Shown: positions 13,388 through 25,636 of the stretch, one piece after another
How positions within the stretch are numbered: position 1 is the stretch's first letter
Layout of the letters: every line of letters starts with the position of its first letter
Assembly (NCBI GenBank): GCA_900239685.1
Contig: OENT01000176.1
Span: forward strand, 62,001 to 126,000
Direction of reading: 5' to 3'
From: Rotaria macrura
Taxonomy: Eukaryota; Rotifera; Eurotatoria; Philodinida; Philodinidae
Length of the DNA stretch: 64,000 nucleotides
Made by a program: the position numbers and the translations under genes
The notes under the pieces: model-generated
What the model was told of the DNA's origin: nothing
The model's database searches: none
What the model saw: the letters and a program-made list of their open reading frames with translations, nothing else

Positions 13388-13700
13388 AATAGGAATTTTC
13401 TGGGCAAAAACTGTAGTAGAAGGAAAAGGAATCGGCTAAAATTCATTTTGGTTAAAGTGTAGTAAAAGAAAACAACATTCGGCGGAAAAACATATTACCA
13501 AGATTTCTACTAGAGTACCACTCAAGTGATAGCCAAGTTATACAAAGGAATTGACGCAAATATATTAGAAATTTATACATTGGAATATAGCTTTGACTTC
13601 AGCTCACAGGTGCTTCTTCGATGCTTCTTAATTCAGTTCAGTAGGAAGCCGTAGAGTGTGTATAGAATTATATCAGTTTGCGATCGATGAGCCATTAGTG
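13368..13700 (+). repeat. Diverged direct repeat, copy 1
   Basis: This copy starts at TATAGAATGAATAATATGT and can be followed for about 330 bp. Shared landmarks with copy 2 include CTCAAGTGATAGCCAAGTTA, AGAAATTTATACATTG and AATATAGCTTTGA. Identity by eye is roughly 70%. No coding frame is shared. It is likely part of a dispersed element. Confidence 0.8.
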
Positions 13701-14229
13701 TCGTATATCCAGCATAGAGTCTATGGGTTATTTCGTTTCAAAATGAAATCAACAAAATAAAACACCTCACCCTTTCATAGCAAGTCGCTTTCAGAAGGTC
13801 GGACCGAAAACAAAGCTTCATCAATCGACATAACTGCAACGACTTTCATTCCGAGATGAACTAAAAACGTTCTCCATAAATCAGTTAACGACCACCGAAA
13901 ATAACAGAAAAAAACGATGCTAAATAAATTCTGAATTCAAATATGTGTATACCTTTCATTAATTCAGTTGGATTCTGAATGCAGTTGAATTCTGAATTCA
14001 TAAATATGTATATCACTCTATGGGTATGTTTTCTTTCAGCAGGGAGGATCTAGGGAGTCTTCGATGATATGAATCGAATTCAGAATTCAGAATTCGAATA
14101 AATTCAGCGACGATCCCCTAGACCCCCTGTCCAAAAAAACCTTACTCATAGTGGTCTACATTTATATGAATTCAGAATTTAGATTTAATCATTGAGGTCA
14201 ACAATTACGACGATCCCCTAGTTCCTGAT

Positions 14230-15240
14230 TTCTTTTTGAAATGATGGGTCATATATTTTGCGTCGAATTCAGATTTAAATCATATACCCAATTGTATGCC
14301 AGAATATCGAGTAAGATGGAGAAGTGCCGAGAGAAGCTGGATATCCCATCTAAAATCATAGACATAGTGACATATCACAATGACCACGACGTAGACCAAC
14401 TAACAACGGTTTTTAGCGGATACCGCATTTCTCAGTTTCGCCCGCTTACAAATATTTTCAAGATTATTTACCACTGGGGAGCCCCGAGAGATGCCCCGCC
14501 ATCGTCGAATCCCGGGTCTCTTAGAGGGACCCGGCATCTCACGTTATCAACTTCTCCCAGATTCTTTTTGTGAAAAATTGTGTTGAGTTGTATTCGCCTC
14601 CACTGTTCATCTAGGAGACATGCATGTTTAGAAATTTGGATTGAAGCTATACAAGGGTCAGATATGGATAGATCATTCATTCTGGGTGTCTACTGTATCA
14701 GCAACAGACCAGATGCACGCTGTGTGGAGACGATTCCCTCCGCCTTTCGTGGCACCCGTTCATTGGGAGACGTGAGCCTTGTGGAGCCCAATATCTTCAA
14801 CTTTCACTGGAAAAGCATGTTCGCAATCAATCAACATCGCGACGAGGAATACAAAGTTCTGAAGTGCAATTCAGGACTGAATCATTGATAAATCAAAAAT
14901 GATTTATCCTAGAACATTAGGCTAATTCAGGTCCGCACTGAAGTGAGACGTACGTAGGACCAGGAAGATTTACAACGTAAAAGAAAATACATACAAGCAA
15001 AGGAAGCGATGGGTTCCCATAGAACTATTCAGCTTATCTATTTAAACATATACATCTACGAGCAACATCCGGGTAAGCAATCTTGAAAATATTTGCCAGC
15101 GGAACTAGCTTGGAGAGGTGGATTACGTGAGATGCGGCACCTTACGTAGAGAAGTGTGTTAGATTGTCGTCATTCTGAGAGAGCTCGATGTTGCATGAAT
15201 GTTCTTTATATCGATGAAGTGGACATCTCCTGTTTCTCCA
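14230..15240. other. GC-richer island with possible decayed coding sequence
   Basis: Base composition rises well above the surroundings (for example 14475-14545 and 14690-14770), between the two copies of the direct repeat. Plus-strand frames 14241-14573 and 14580-14888 have more protein-like composition than other shadow frames; the second includes the stretch RSFILGVYCISNRPDARC. They are in different phases, and no family was recognised. This could be a decayed transposon body or an acquired fragment. Confidence 0.35.
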
Positions 15241-15276
15241 GCTTTCCCAATTGCCTGGATATGTAAGACGGTTCCA

Positions 15277-15605
15277 TATAGAATGAATAATATGTTACCA
15301 GGTATTTTGCGTTGAAAACATGCAGTCGAAGAAGTAGTTATCGGCTTAATCGACTTTGGTAGCAGTGAGCAATACGAAAGAAGCTTTGGGCGAAGAAAAA
15401 TATTACCAAGGTTTGTACTAGAGCACCGCTCAAGTGATAGCCAAGTTACACAAAAGAATTGATTCACATAAGCTAGAAATTTATACATTGAAATATAGCT
15501 TTGAGTTAAGCTCACAGGTACATTTCCGATGATTCTTAAGTTAGTTCATTACGCAGCTGTAGAGTATGTATAGGATTTTGTCAGTTTGCAATCGATAAAA
15601 CAACT
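15277..15605 (+). repeat. Diverged direct repeat, copy 2
   Basis: Second copy of the approximately 330-bp repeat seen at 13368-13700, in the same orientation about 1.9 kb away. The pair brackets the GC-richer island and could be the long repeats of one element, although clear terminal TG..CA and a target duplication were not seen. Confidence 0.8.
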
Positions 15606-16197
15606 GTCTATGTTCCATGAGAAATTCGTCAGTCGAAATAATGCGATAAAGTGAATATTTCATAGGAACATTCACGATTAATATTGATACTTTTGTATAT
15701 TGAATAGACCAGTTATTGACGTCGATCGACGTACTTGACAGCATCAAATAAAACCTAATGGAGTTTGAGGAGATGTTAATCCTCTTATTTTATGAGCAGC
15801 TATAGAAAATCATACAGAAAAGTAACACAATTTTAGTATTTGATAAGAGTAGACGTGCCAATTTGCAGTGTGTATTACTGAAATCAGTTTAGTGTGGCTC
15901 ACATTGAACAACTGTTGATCCTATTGTATAGGGAATGATGATTGTACGAGAACCTCCATGAGTATTAGTGTAGTCAATTAGCTAAGTACAACGATGACGT
16001 CTAATCAGTGCCGGTTGAAAAATTGCTCTGATCATGGCAGTAAAAAGTAAATTTAACGTATACATATAAAATACCCATAAAGTTCAATTGCTATCTTTAG
16101 ATCATTCATTGACTATCAGTTCCATTCTTCAAATTCTCCAATAAAATCATCTTACAGTTCTAGTTGAAAATTCTGCCATTTTGACACTGACGAAAAA

Positions 16198-17202
16198 ATG
16201 GGCCATCAATCGTCGACCTTGGTACCGAATTTGGCAGCACATGTTCGAACTAGTCGCGGTACCACATTCCTTTTCTATTATTCAGATTTGGTTGATCACA
16301 TTTTGCTACTTCGTCAGGTGATCTCTCATCCAGAAGTAGTCGAAAAAGGAGAAAAATTAACTTTTTGCATCCAAGATTATTGCCGCCGTATGTCTAATAA
16401 TCAAATGATGAGTAAACATCAACAATCACAACTTCCATGGCAAACCGATTGGATTTGGCATGTACATCGTCTGCACCCTGTTGCCTACTTCAATGATTGT
16501 ATCAAACAAATTTCCGGTAACTATGTTATTGATAAAAAATTTCGAAGACTTGAAATAACTGATTCTGAAAAGCAGATTTGTGCTGATCTACAGAAACCAA
16601 TGCATGAGCAAACAAACTTCATTCCTTCGCTTGATTTATCAGAAGCCATATTGCGTCAACGTGTTTTTCTCGAGAAATTTCAAAAGCATAAATTCTACTC
16701 GTTGAATCTGAACCAGATGAAAAGCTATGCATTCGAACAGCTCGTAGACAATTATATATCTTTTATAAAATTAGCAAAACCCAATACTATCATTGTTCCT
16801 ACGTTCGACATCGACTTGATGTGGCATACACACATGAGACATCCATTGAGTTATCTTCAATTTTCGACAGACTTATACGGTTTTATAGTTGACCACGATG
16901 ATTCAATCAATGCACAAGTGATAATGGAAGAATACAAAAACACGGCTGACCGATGGAAACTGTCTTATCAATCAGAGTATGGCCAAGACGTAGATCATAT
17001 TTATTCATGCCAGTATCTCAATGCCGGTCGCTGTGCTATGATTCATAAACAGTACGAGAAACAACAATCAACCAACCGAAATTCAAATCATAGTTCTGGA
17101 GGATGCGGCGGTTTTGGTTATTGGTCAGGAACTAGTGCTGGAGATTCAGATACTGGTACAAGTTCATGTGGAAGTTCCTGTGGGAGTTCCTGCGGAGATT
17201 GA
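16198..17202 (+). CDS. GRDP-like protein (DUF1399), intronless
   Basis: One uninterrupted frame of 334 residues. The start follows an A-rich context (GAAAAAATGG). The family signature appears twice: DWIWHVHRLHPVAY at 84-97 and DLMWHTHMRHPLSY at 206-219. These are the paired D-x-x-W-H-x-H-x-x-H-P-x-x-Y motifs of the glycine-rich domain-containing protein family (DUF1399), known chiefly from plants, fungi and some invertebrates. The two halves look like an internal duplication. The C-terminus (from about 298) is a Gly/Ser/Cys tail with repeated SSCG units. The biochemical role is not established; plant members are tied to stress and development. The conserved His/Asp suggest metal or ligand binding, which is inference. 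Lack of introns stands out in an intron-rich neighbourhood and could reflect retroposition or transfer. Confidence 0.85.
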   Translation: MGHQSSTLVPNLAAHVRTSRGTTFLFYYSDLVDHILLLRQVISHPEVVEKGEKLTFCIQDYCRRMSNNQMMSKHQQSQLPWQTDWIWHVHRLHPVAYFNDCIKQISGNYVIDKKFRRLEITDSEKQICADLQKPMHEQTNFIPSLDLSEAILRQRVFLEKFQKHKFYSLNLNQMKSYAFEQLVDNYISFIKLAKPNTIIVPTFDIDLMWHTHMRHPLSYLQFSTDLYGFIVDHDDSINAQVIMEEYKNTADRWKLSYQSEYGQDVDHIYSCQYLNAGRCAMIHKQYEKQQSTNRNSNHSSGGCGGFGYWSGTSAGDSDTGTSSCGSSCGSSCGD

Positions 17203-17555
17203 CCCTAGATCTCTCTGTAATTGTCATTCTATTACTGTACAACTTCACTAATGTCAAAATATTCATGAATGCAAAACAGAACTTTGAACTGTGGAGTTTG
17301 CACACGAATCATTGTAGGCTCATGGCGAATATATCATCGGCTAAAACTAAAAATTCTAATTTACCTACATGTGCACATCTATTCTTCAATAAGCCCAATT
17401 ATGAGACACAACCATGTTTCAAATATCCGTGATCGGTATATTATAGACAGTCTGCTCATATATAAAAAATATTTGTCTGATACAGTAAGATTAAGTAGAA
17501 TAATGCATCTGAACGATTTAAATATAACTGTCAAAACAAGCATAGATCATTACTA
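17203..17555. other. Spacer downstream of the GRDP-like gene
   Basis: Open frames overlap here in two phases but are AT-rich, lack family features and include no convincing splice partners. It is treated as the 3' flank of the GRDP gene. Confidence 0.45.
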
Positions 17556-17935
17556 TGGGTGGCACTTTAATTTTAAACGTTAAAGTTAAAGTGATTTACG
17601 TTAACTTTATTTTTGAAGTTAAAGTGAATTTTCGTTTTTAAACTTATCACTCTCCGGACTAGTTGATTGATGCTCAGTAGACTCTCTGCAAACTTCGAGA
17701 CGTAATAAAATTGAAAAATAAACTAGTTCCATGCGACTTTATACAACTTTAAACCTTAAGATTAAAGTATAAAGTTATTTGAAGTCGTTTTAAATTGCTT
17801 TATTTTTCATTTTTTCTGTCGTCTTATAGGGTCGAGAGGGTCTAGCGAGCACTAATCAACCAGTCCGGATAGTGATAAATATAAAGAAAATTCACTTTAA
17901 CTTTAAAATTTAAAGTAAAGTTACAGTGCCAACCC
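17556..17935. mobile_element. MITE with long terminal inverted repeats
   Basis: A 380-bp element. The left end TGGGTGGCACTTTAA matches the inverted right end GGGTTGGCACTGTAA. The inverted similarity runs inward about 150 bp (for example CACTCTCCGGACTAGTTGAT against CACTATCCGGACTGGTTGAT). TA dinucleotides flank both ends, but a single missing T makes the target duplication uncertain. The interior has many AAGTTAAAGT words and no coding frame. It is non-autonomous, and the superfamily is not assigned. Confidence 0.85.
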
Positions 17936-20900
17936 TAATCATGACCAATGTTTTTTATCATCAATGACATTCGATTCCGTAGCAGTTTTTCATGAATGGA
18001 AGAATAAAAATTCACTTGGACGTAGTACCGTCTAGGGGTCTATCGAATAGTTCCCAATCGCTCCTAGTTGCCTTGTTGAACTTGAAAATTGGTACAAACA
18101 CAACAATGCAATGATGGAGCTACAGATGCTTACTGAATGCGACGGAGAACAGTAAACTTTCAAGTGTTTATTCTTTGATATTTCAATTCGATAGTAGACG
18201 AAGATAATATGAATGCTCATAGCTAGGAACCGTACATGTCGTAAGATGACGGCTAACATCTTTTCAAAAACGAAAAAAATGAACACATGCATAAGTCAAT
18301 TGCATGAGGGATTTCTCGCGTCTGAATACATATATAGTGAGACGTAAAATCATGTACAAACCGATGTGTACCCTAGCTGAATAGTCACTGGCATAGTTTT
18401 ATAAGAAATGGTCCACGAAGGACTACCCTAATAACATTATTAAAATTTCTCCTTTGCCATTAACTTAGTTGGATTAAACGTTTTTTTGAAGAGCTCTCGT
18501 GCAACTTGCTACACACACTACAGTAGATGTTTTACTAAAGATTTAAAAATTGCAATAATAAACGAGAAATCAAATACATTTTGAAGAAGCAACTAGGCTC
18601 TCGAGAAACGTTTTACATGCATCAACAAATAGCATGCAGTTATTTTATAAAATTTCAAAATTAGCTCTATTTCTTTGTACAAACTGAAAAAAATTTATAT
18701 CTATAGATTCGATTTAGACGGTGCATAAATTTTAATCAAGCAACCACTAACGTTAAATTTAATCTACGTTTTGCACAATTCAGAACATAGTACTTATCTT
18801 TCAAAACTTAAAAATCACACTCAGTGAACCAGACGTTCTTGATGAAGATAAATAGAAAACTAAGTGTCATGAATTCATGTTGAATGAGCGCTTTTAAATA
18901 GTGAAAACAATACAACATTCAGTAGTCTTGTATAAGTCATGTTCAATACGACTACGAAAAAGTTTTTTGTGAATCAGGGAAATGATTCCTTCTTAAGAAT
19001 TCTTCGCTATAACTGATCTTAGCGAATACATCCCATCAAATAACATGCAAAGGGTATCTGTGTGTGTGTGTGTATCCGAGTTTATTTTAGAAAAGATAGC
19101 AGCACTTATAGCCTATCCAAAGATGGTAGGCTCCATTGTAACATCCAACTAACCTATATAAGAATTTTAATTTGAAGGCTCCGTGCCATGGATTTTCATT
19201 GAAATTCATTTGAGAATAGAATGTTACTGATGTGTAATTTAAAGAATTATTTTTTTTACACAAATTTTAATTTCTTAGTATAGCATACTTTCTGTGAAAG
19301 CCATGCAGCAATTTTTTCTCATTCGTTTATTTGTACACACTTTAAATTGTATGTTGCAAGAAGAATAACTCCGAAAAGGAAAAGTAGCTGTCAAATTTTA
19401 CTCGACATTTAATTGGAATCGTTCGCAATTTATCGTGGTTGAAGCGATGTGCTTCTTAAGATACATCATTGTCATCAACTTAAATTATTATACAATACGA
19501 GAAAGAAAGACATAATCAACATCGATACAAGAGTTATATCAAGCCTGATGAATTATTCAGTATGAATCGCAGATCTATCTACAACTCTATACCTATAGTC
19601 TTGGATATAGTGCTTGATTCTAATTCCAACGTATTGATGTAGGTGATAAAACAAAACGAACTTAAGTCTAGAATATAAGAGAAAGAGTGCATAAGCTTGA
19701 TATCTTAACAGTTATAATAGTTAACGATGAAAATTATATCTTTCAATTTATTTATTCCAACATTCCACGAAAATGAATGTTTTACGTTTATGAAGTATTG
19801 ATTTTAACATCGACATCATAATGAAAAATTTCATTTCTACAACTTGAGAAACTTGAAAACAATTTTTCTCTCCAGTCTCAAACATGATGATGAGCCAATG
19901 AAATACAAATTCATGCAGTCAAATTATACGAATTTTCTTCATTATTATCGACTCCCTTGATGTTTTATTGTACTTTAATTTTCGAATACTTCTTTCAATT
20001 AAATTGACTTTATTAATCATTTTGTTTTGTAAACTATATCCCAAAGCGATGTTATGTGAAGATATTTTCCTTGTTGAAAAGCATAGAAAATCGCTGACTA
20101 TCGTCATGTTTGACATTGCATGCACTTATTCCACATTATATGGCATGAATAGAACAATGCATAGATTTATTGGTCTTCGAAAGTAGCATGCTAAATCTGC
20201 TTAACTGCAGAAAGAAAAAAGAAAGCTACATGTCAAATAAATGAATTGTGTCAAATTCACGACAGATGTTGCATCTAATTTTTCATCAGGTCATGATATT
20301 TACTACTGTTGAATATTAAATTTCATCAGCAACGTCAAAAAAGCATGAATGCTTATTTATCTTCCAAAAAAAAATAGAAAAAAGTTTTTTATATTTGAAG
20401 TAACTACGTTCAATTTCTTGAAAATTCTATAACTTTCTCTTCATTTCAAAAAAGATTAATTTTATCTGATTATTAAGCTATGGGCTTGAAGTTATTTTAA
20501 GTCCATAATGATCTCAAATTTATCAGGTCGTTCCTGTAATTACTCTGTTCACAAATCCAATAGTGACGAATACAAATAACAGATGTTATTTCCTCTATTG
20601 TCTAAATGACAACGTGGGAATCGTTACGGCTTAGCACTCTTATTTTGTTTCCTTATTCGATCCTTTGATATTTCTGCATATTAATTAAACGTATAATATC
20701 GTATTACAATTATAATTAATTTTAATAACAACTGGAATTATATATACATACATAAAACGTGGCAGAATCGCATTAGACACGATGAAAACCTTTGACATGG
20801 ATCAGAGGAGATGATAAATGATGCTCGATACAGTCGTAAAACAACTTCCACACGAATTAACGAAGATGCCATTTAATTAATTTTTCTTGAATGACATGCC

Positions 20901-22509
20901 TAATTTTGACTTTTCTTTATCCAAATAATGTAGTAGTCCTCAATACTTACGTAATAATGTTATATATATATACATATACGATTCAATTTTCATGCTTTCG
21001 TTGTCTAGCATAGCTAGAGTAGAATTTAATTAAAGTATTCTTGCACAGATACAACCAAAACACACAATAAATCGAAAACAAATTAATACAAGAATGATGA
21101 AGGTCATACTAGACGGAACTTCGATAGAAACTTGAGTGGAGTTCATTACATTGATGGAATTCACACAAAATGTTTTTCATTATAAAAGGTTCACTTCATA
21201 TTTTGATTTCTGACTTTTCAACAGTGATGGATTTTGAATTGATTATTGGATTATTTAAACTGGGTCTAAATGTTAACGGTAACCTTAAAAATAGGGTGAT
21301 GTTAGTTTTAAGTGTGCAACTGTGAAACACAAAAGTTGCCTGTATTTCAAGTATTATTTAAAAATGAAAGGATATCATCTAAGGGAATACTTTGCTAATT
21401 TCTTCATTCGAATTTTCTAAGATATTGATTCTTTTCATACTAATTAGTACATGTTGTTTTTTGTACGAGTACCTCTGTGTGTTAAACTTGTAAAACATCT
21501 CAAGTTGGACCCATTCAATGATCAGCGATCGCATCCGAAGTTCAACTAGTAGTGCACATGCTTCACTGTTTAACAGATGGTTTTGTATTACGTAGCTTGA
21601 GTTCCAATGCTATTAACTATGCTCTTGTAGGAAGATTCAAATTCTTAGTTATTGTTACTGCACACTAAAATATTAAGCTAGCTTACATATTGCACATATG
21701 AATTATTCATAACAATACTGACTGAGACACTATGATGGATGAACTGACATTTTGATAATCATAAAAATGACTTGTGAAATTCGATTCGAATCTTTTCGTA
21801 AAAATAATGATGAATGATAGCGTAAAAAATAGTTCAACCTATGAAATAGATAATATTTTTAACATAATCTAGCAGACAAAATAAACAACTACTATTCTTT
21901 TGTTTTTCATTGTTTATGATAATCCAGATATTAAGTATGATAAATGAATTTCCAAAAATCCATCGACAGCAGTGTTACAATCTATGATGAAGCATTTCTA
22001 TCAGTTGAACTTTTGGTTCTAACTCTGACTGATTATAGAATATTCATGAGGATGATTGATTATGACGGGACAAAGTTCATAAAATTAAAAATAATAATAG
22101 ATTGTGTAGTAAGATTCGTGATAGATTTTTCAATTGAATAATATTTTCAAGTTTTTGAAGAAATACTCTTGAAAAAACAACTAATCCTCTCCATAAAATA
22201 TAGAAACCTGCTTTTAGTTGTTTTACTAATTTGTTTTTGTCTTTAACGTTTTTGATATGCTATGTGATGTTAATACTGTGTATCCATTCTTAGAATAGAT
22301 GAATAACATTATACCTCGGCAAAAATTGTCTAGTAAAACGTTAATCTTCATAACTATATTGAGTCAAATGCGCGATAATGTTTCTGTATCGTATTAACTT
22401 TGCTTCGTATATGCTACCTATTTTATTTGTTTATTGTTACTTTCTTTTATCATATTCGATCAATGATGCATGTCGTCTAGTTGTTTTACGTCTTCCTTTT
22501 TTGATTTTA

Positions 22510-22543
<34 letters not shown>

Positions 22544-22697
22544 GTATTTGCCGCATTTTCTCAATAACTTACTACCTTGAGTGCGAATACTTAAATGAGT
22601 GACTCACGTTAGAAACTAAAGGTCTAGTAATGCATGGGATTACTTTAGATTTTCTAGTTTATTTTCAAAGTAAAAAAACCATTATCCCAAACATAAA
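17936..22697. other. Long gene-poor stretch
   Basis: Nearly 4.8 kb with no supportable exon. It contains a short TG run near 19060, TA-rich tracts near 20960 and a (TA)15 microsatellite at 22511-22540. Open frames (for example minus 18032-18292 and plus 19968-20186) look random, being rich in Ile/Phe/Lys with no motif. Confidence 0.4.
22511..22540. repeat. (TA)15 microsatellite
   Basis: Thirty bases of perfect TA repeat, about 160 bp upstream of the calcium-sensor start codon. Confidence 0.95.
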
Positions 22698-23742
22698 ATG
22701 GATAAGAGACGAACTCGCAAAGAACGAAAATCAACGGATTTAACTCCACAAGGTTTGTTCTATCCATGATATGTTTCATGATCGATTATTATTCTTTCTA
22801 TACGTCAGAATTGGCTATGTTAAGAGAAACTTCGAAATTTACTGATAAAGGTAATTGACATTTGTTAGAATATTTTCTAACCAAACACTTGTTGTTTTCT
22901 TTTTCCATACTTCTCATTTTATCAAATAGAAATACAAATATGGCATAATGTATGCTACCGTGACAGTATTTACAACGATCATAAACAAATCTTATTTTAT
23001 TATGTAGGAATTTATACGTAAATATCCAACGGGTAAAATCAAAAAAGACACATTTATTGACACATACAAAGAACTTTATCCCGAAAGTGATTTTTTACTT
23101 TCATCCAAGTATGTATTCTGTATTCTTCGATTATACGTATATATATATATTTCATGAATTTCATTTCATTTTATTTTTCATACCCAAGTACATTATTTAA
23201 TGTGATAGATACAAATCATGATAATACAATTGATTTTAATGAATTTCTTTTTCTTGCTGCTGTTGGCAACCGCACGGGTAATTTAGATGAACGACTTGAT
23301 ATTATCTTCGATTTGTAAGTTGTTAAGTATTGTATTTTATCATTTGATATATTCGATTCATTTACATAGATGGGATGTATCACATGATGGATTCATTGAT
23401 CAAAATGAATTAGCTCATCTCATATCGGCTATGGTATGATCAAATCATTGACATTCATTTTTTTAATGATTTTACGAAATGAACTAATCATATTAATTCA
23501 TTGTTAGTATGATCGTGGTGGAATAACTGATCGTCAAGGTGATCAAGATCCATTCAAACGAGCTAAAGAAATCATTTCTAAACTTGATATTACTGGTGAT
23601 AAGAAATTGAATAAACAAGAATTTATAAATGGGTATGTTTCGAATGTTAATATATATATACAATTATCTTCATATATTTATTCTCTTGATTAGATGTAAA
23701 AATGATGAAGTCGTTAGAAAACTTCTTGCTCCTGATCCTTAA
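22698..23742 (+). CDS. Neuronal calcium sensor family EF-hand protein
   Basis: Eight exons (22698-22752, 22809-22850, 22930-22949, 23008-23108, 23189-23314, 23370-23433, 23508-23632, 23694-23742) close in phase to 193 residues, the usual NCS/visinin/KChIP size. EF1 is degenerate (RKYPTGKIKKDTF, where the family has a C/Y-P-x-G loop). EF2 (D80-E91, DTNHDNTIDFNE) and EF3 (D117-E128, DVSHDGFIDQNE) have complete ligand sets. EF4 (D163-E174, DITGDKKLNKQE) has Lys at positions 6-7 and Asn at 9, so its affinity is uncertain. The end KNDEVVRKLL resembles the NCS C-terminal helix. The N-terminus MDKRRTRKERKS is basic and lacks the Gly2 needed for N-myristoylation, unlike classical recoverin/NCS-1, so membrane recruitment would have to differ, as in some KChIPs. 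The specific subfamily is not resolved. Confidence 0.88.
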
Positions 23743-24703
23743 ATTATTCAATAGATCATGAACAAATTACAAGTATTAGATGCGAATATTTCTTCTTTGT
23801 TTTTCTTCATGTTTCTGCAACGAAAATGAAAATCATTCTTAATCCAATATATTTAATCGACGAAAAATGTCAATTTTTTTTATATCTAAATTCATTTATT
23901 TTCAACTAATCATCATAATAGTTCCTTTGTGTCTCATTCGGTTTTCAAATCCAATCTTTACAGATGACTGGTTAAATAAAGAACAAATAGAAAATAATTA
24001 GTAATTCTAATCTCTATACGTCTATTTTTACCACGAAGAATGATATTTTCATTGATAGCATGAGTCTCAACAAAATTACTGTTTTAGAAGATTTATAGAA
24101 AAAAATGATAAAAATACATCTATCTCGTTGAACTTAAGATTTATAATAACAGAAACTCATTATTGACGATCATTAAATAATTATTTTATGTAGACATGTT
24201 CTAATAAACCTTCTCGGCTTGCTTATAACTAACTATTTCTTTTGATAATTTAGATGTTTTATATAATGCTTGAAACAGCAACAAGACTAGATATTGTTAC
24301 ATATTAGTAGCTCATATGTATTTTCTTCTTGCATATTTCGTGATGAAAACAAAAGTTGTTTTGAGAATGTTTTTTTAGATACTAATCAGATAATGATTTA
24401 TAACATTGGCATGGAATAGTTATTTCTCTAAATTATAACTTTAGCTAAGTACCATTGAAAATGTAATATGTCAGTAGTAATTTCCTGCTCCTTGTATGTG
24501 TCGATTCCAATACTAAAATAGAAAGAGTAGAAAACAACCATTTCCACTTTCTATTTGTTAAAGATATAAGAGAGAGCGAGGAAGAGAGAGACAGAAAAAA
24601 AGAATGAGTCTCAAACATTTCCTATTGCTAGTTTTAACTCAAAAAAACAGTTGGATTACATAAGAGAACGAAAGAAAAACATAACATCAGTCAAACAAAG
24701 AAT
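23743..24703. other. Intergenic spacer
   Basis: About 960 bp of AT-rich sequence between two plus-strand genes. A GA-rich tract lies at about 24570-24600, shortly upstream of the next start codon. No other feature was seen. Confidence 0.5.
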
Positions 24704-25636
24704 ATGTTGGAAAAACATCGTCTAGAAGTTTGGTCAGCAATAATTCAAATTTTAATCGATTTATCAAATTTAATTGAACAATTAATTATTTATTTCATTG
24801 TGAAACAAGAATCTCAAGGTAATGCGTATGAAGAACGTTTGTTTTTCTTTGTTCTTTTGGTCATTGGCCTTCTCTCCAATCTTCCGTCAGCTAGTCCTAT
24901 TCGTTATATACAAACGATTGGCTCAATAACAATTGAATTTGGTGAAGTTCTAGCATATTTATTTCTATTGAAGAATTCAACAAATGTATTTATCGTGTCA
25001 TTCGTTTCATTTAGTATTGAAACTATTTTACATGGCATACATATAGTTCTCGAATATAAATCCATTCATAAGGCCGACAATGTCTTTGTATTTGGAAAAA
25101 CAACTTGTGGTCGAATTAAATATGTTATTATGCGTTCAATTAGTTATTCAGTTTTTAATGCAACATCAATGTTATTTTTATTTCTTGATGATAAATCAAG
25201 ATTTCATTATAAGTTTTATGAAATCCTTATTTTACTTACATTTTATTTTCCAAGTATTGCATTAGGACCAGCACTAGAAACAACAACTAAATTTAAATAT
25301 GAATATGATCACGGTCAAGTTCCAAAAGTAACTATTCTATTTGTATGGAGTTTAATTTGTGCAACAGTATATTACATAATGTATTGTATACCTCTATCAA
25401 TAACTGGTGTGGTGTTTGCTGTGCAAGAGTTAAGGGAATTACATCAGTCTTATGGCTATGATTTTGTCGTTTATGTGTCGTCGTTAATTTTCTTTTCAAC
25501 TGCAATCCTTGTTTTTCCACCTTTTATGATTTGGTGGTGGAAATTTACTTTTAAAAGATTCAAAACTATGTATGTTAATGCAAAAATGCGATCGAAACAA
25601 TCGAATGAAGAAGATCATACTCAACATTGTCTTTAA
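24704..25636 (+). CDS. Multi-pass membrane protein of unknown family
   Basis: A single uninterrupted frame of 310 residues with about eight hydrophobic segments, around residues 12-33, 46-64, 70-90, 96-116, 145-163, 172-192, 210-245 and 255-280. The C-terminal tail (from about 284) is basic then acidic (KRFKTMYVNAKMRSKQSNEE) and probably cytosolic. There is no cleavable signal peptide and no recognised motif of a GPCR, channel or transporter family. The hydrophobicity pattern, length and clean stop support a real gene. It is intronless, unlike most neighbours. I do not recognise the protein. Confidence 0.7.
   Translation: MLEKHRLEVWSAIIQILIDLSNLIEQLIIYFIVKQESQGNAYEERLFFFVLLVIGLLSNLPSASPIRYIQTIGSITIEFGEVLAYLFLLKNSTNVFIVSFVSFSIETILHGIHIVLEYKSIHKADNVFVFGKTTCGRIKYVIMRSISYSVFNATSMLFLFLDDKSRFHYKFYEILILLTFYFPSIALGPALETTTKFKYEYDHGQVPKVTILFVWSLICATVYYIMYCIPLSITGVVFAVQELRELHQSYGYDFVVYVSSLIFFSTAILVFPPFMIWWWKFTFKRFKTMYVNAKMRSKQSNEEDHTQHCL

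Noticed and set aside
18032-18292. Minus-strand 86-codon hydrophobic frame
   Set aside because: Composition is typical of random AT-rich translation; there are no splice partners or motifs.
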